A stretch of DNA of 30,334 nucleotides, from positions 1 to 30,334 of the IMG/VR virus record IMGVR_UViG_3300047455_000371. One strand, given 5' to 3'. The translations under genes were made by a program, and so were the position numbers. Under the pieces are notes generated by a model. That model was given only the letters and a program-made list of their open reading frames with translations, was not told where the DNA came from and searched no databases. How positions within the stretch are numbered: position 1 is the first letter of the stretch; every line of letters starts with the position of its first letter. Source of the stretch: a virus. Shown here one piece after another: positions 29,493-30,334 of the stretch.

Positions 29493-29936
29493 ATGGAACA
29501 TGATAAAATAATAGATTGTCCAAAATCTGGTGGAGATTTATGTTATAAAATTGAGGTAACTAAAGATATTACTAATTATTATAGTATATCTTGTGGGTTT
29601 TGGAGCAATAGTTTAATGAAAGTTGATACTGAATTTTATAATCAACAAATGGAAATGCTCCCTGAATTATATAAAGATTTAGCTTGGGTAGACCCTAAAA
29701 CGGAATTAACTTGGTTACCTCATACTATTAATGAACCAAAATTAGGAATGGTATATGCATCCGGAGCTAGTGTTGATGATTGGTCGTGGGCAGCAGTTAA
29801 ATCAATTAAAATTAAAAAAAAAGATAGAAAAAAATATAAAGGAGAAACTCATAAAGCTGATATGTCAACTATGAAGTTATTTAAAGAACGTGATTATATG
29901 GATGCTTTATCTTATATTGGGGTATTACCAGAATAG
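29493..29936 (+). CDS. Protein of unknown function in glycosyltransferase group
   Basis: The 147-residue protein starts EHDKIIDCPKSGGDLCYKIE with a Cys pair and has YYSISCGFWSNSLMKVDTEF, WVDPKTELTWLPHTINEP and KSIKIKKKDRKKYKGETHKA. It is soluble with no membrane segment. Two early cysteines and a third in ISCGFW could bind metal, resembling a small zinc-ribbon start. Operon spacing (3 bases before, 1 base after) ties it to the glycosyltransferases. No family recognised. Confidence 0.55.
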   Translation: MEHDKIIDCPKSGGDLCYKIEVTKDITNYYSISCGFWSNSLMKVDTEFYNQQMEMLPELYKDLAWVDPKTELTWLPHTINEPKLGMVYASGASVDDWSWAAVKSIKIKKKDRKKYKGETHKADMSTMKLFKERDYMDALSYIGVLPE

Positions 29937-29937
29937 T

Positions 29938-30334
29938 ATGAAAATAAGTTATGCAATAACCGTTTGTAACGAATATGAAGAAATTCAAAGGCTAATATCT
30001 ACTCTTATGTTAAATACAAATGGAGAAGATGAAGTAATAGTTTTATTTGATAAAAAAACAGGAACAGCAGAAGTATGGGATTACTTAGTTGGACTTCAGA
30101 GTCAGGACTTGATCAAGGCATACCCTAAAACTTTCAAAGGTCACTTTGCTGATTGGAAAAATTACCTTTCAAGCTTATGTACAGGAGATTTCATATTCCA
30201 AATTGATGCTGATGAATATCCTAATAAGGAGTTACTAGATACTCTTCCATTTTTACTTGAAATGAACAAAGATGTAGATGTTATATTAGTACCTAGAGTA
30301 AACACAGTAGAAGGTTTAACTCAAGATCATATTG
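29938..30334 (+). CDS. Glycosyltransferase family 2-like protein (3' partial)
   Basis: The frame begins at ATG 29938, 1 base after the previous stop, and runs off the right edge after 132 codons. It reads MKISYAITVCNEYEEIQRLI, then DEVIVLFDKKTGTAEVWDYL, then KGHFADWKNYLSSLCTGDFI and FQIDADEYPN. The opening strand with CNE, the conserved GD(F/W)IFQIDADE and its DAD metal site are typical of GT-A family 2 transferases. It extends the glycan group. Confidence 0.88.
   Translation, partial: MKISYAITVCNEYEEIQRLISTLMLNTNGEDEVIVLFDKKTGTAEVWDYLVGLQSQDLIKAYPKTFKGHFADWKNYLSSLCTGDFIFQIDADEYPNKELLDTLPFLLEMNKDVDVILVPRVNTVEGLTQDHI

Noticed and set aside
1-30334. CRISPR array, insertion sequence or integrase
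   Set aside because: The only regular repeat is the coding 78-bp array; no spaced short repeats and no transposase or integrase motif were seen.

Overview
The window looks like part of the genome of a tailed, T4-related phage that infects a Bacteroidetes (probably marine flavobacterial) host. All genes lie on the + strand, the DNA is AT-rich, and genes are packed head to tail with many ATGA, TAATG and 8-23 base overlaps. Phage identity rests on a T4-type replication set: a family B DNA polymerase (gp43), sliding clamp (gp45), clamp loader (gp44 and a gp62-like subunit), plus a lysis-like block. The Bacteroidetes host is inferred from a type IX secretion (T9SS) sorting domain, signal peptides ending in 'FSQ', an Hc1-like histone, the near absence of Shine-Dalgarno sequences, and promoter-like elements of the form (T/G)TG-N20-TATATT.

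Layout. Bases 1-2981: secreted or envelope proteins, namely a repeat protein with a T9SS tail (cut at the left edge), a predicted outer-membrane barrel, a membrane/coiled-coil protein and an exported thioredoxin-like protein. 3029-4508: a probable lysis block (small membrane protein, lipoprotein, YkuD-like cell-wall enzyme, holin-like protein). 4546-6133: membrane proteins. 6153-11802: a 7-deazaguanine DNA-modification block containing a DpdA-like transglycosylase, QueC, QueD, QueE and FolE, mixed with a tRNA-Gln, a thioredoxin, a phosphoribosyltransferase and small proteins. 11805-12365: a MazG-like pyrophosphohydrolase. 12365-19250: DNA polymerase split into two genes just before motif C, with six genes (aminotransferase, two glycosyltransferase-like proteins, a GNAT, a small unknown, DUF6165) between the halves. 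19274-24910: clamp, Hsp20, GroES, GroEL, histone-like protein and clamp loader. 24907-26749: small proteins, an Nmad1/DUF1599-like protein, a PD-(D/E)XK nuclease and a ribbon-helix-helix protein. 26755-30334: glycosyltransferases, the last cut at the right edge.

How it may fit together. FolE, QueD, QueE and QueC would turn GTP into a 7-deazaguanine base, and the DpdA-like enzyme would exchange it for guanine in phage DNA, probably as protection against host restriction. The replication proteins are spread over several transcription units, each apparently served by the same promoter element. Two groups of sugar genes suggest modification of virion, host surface or DNA by glycans. The most notable points are the split polymerase with a sugar-gene insert, the deazaguanine pathway whose enzymes have altered metal-binding sites, the T9SS-tagged phage protein, and the repeated promoter element. 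No stretch above 300 bases lacks a gene. All calls come from reading the sequence, with no database search.
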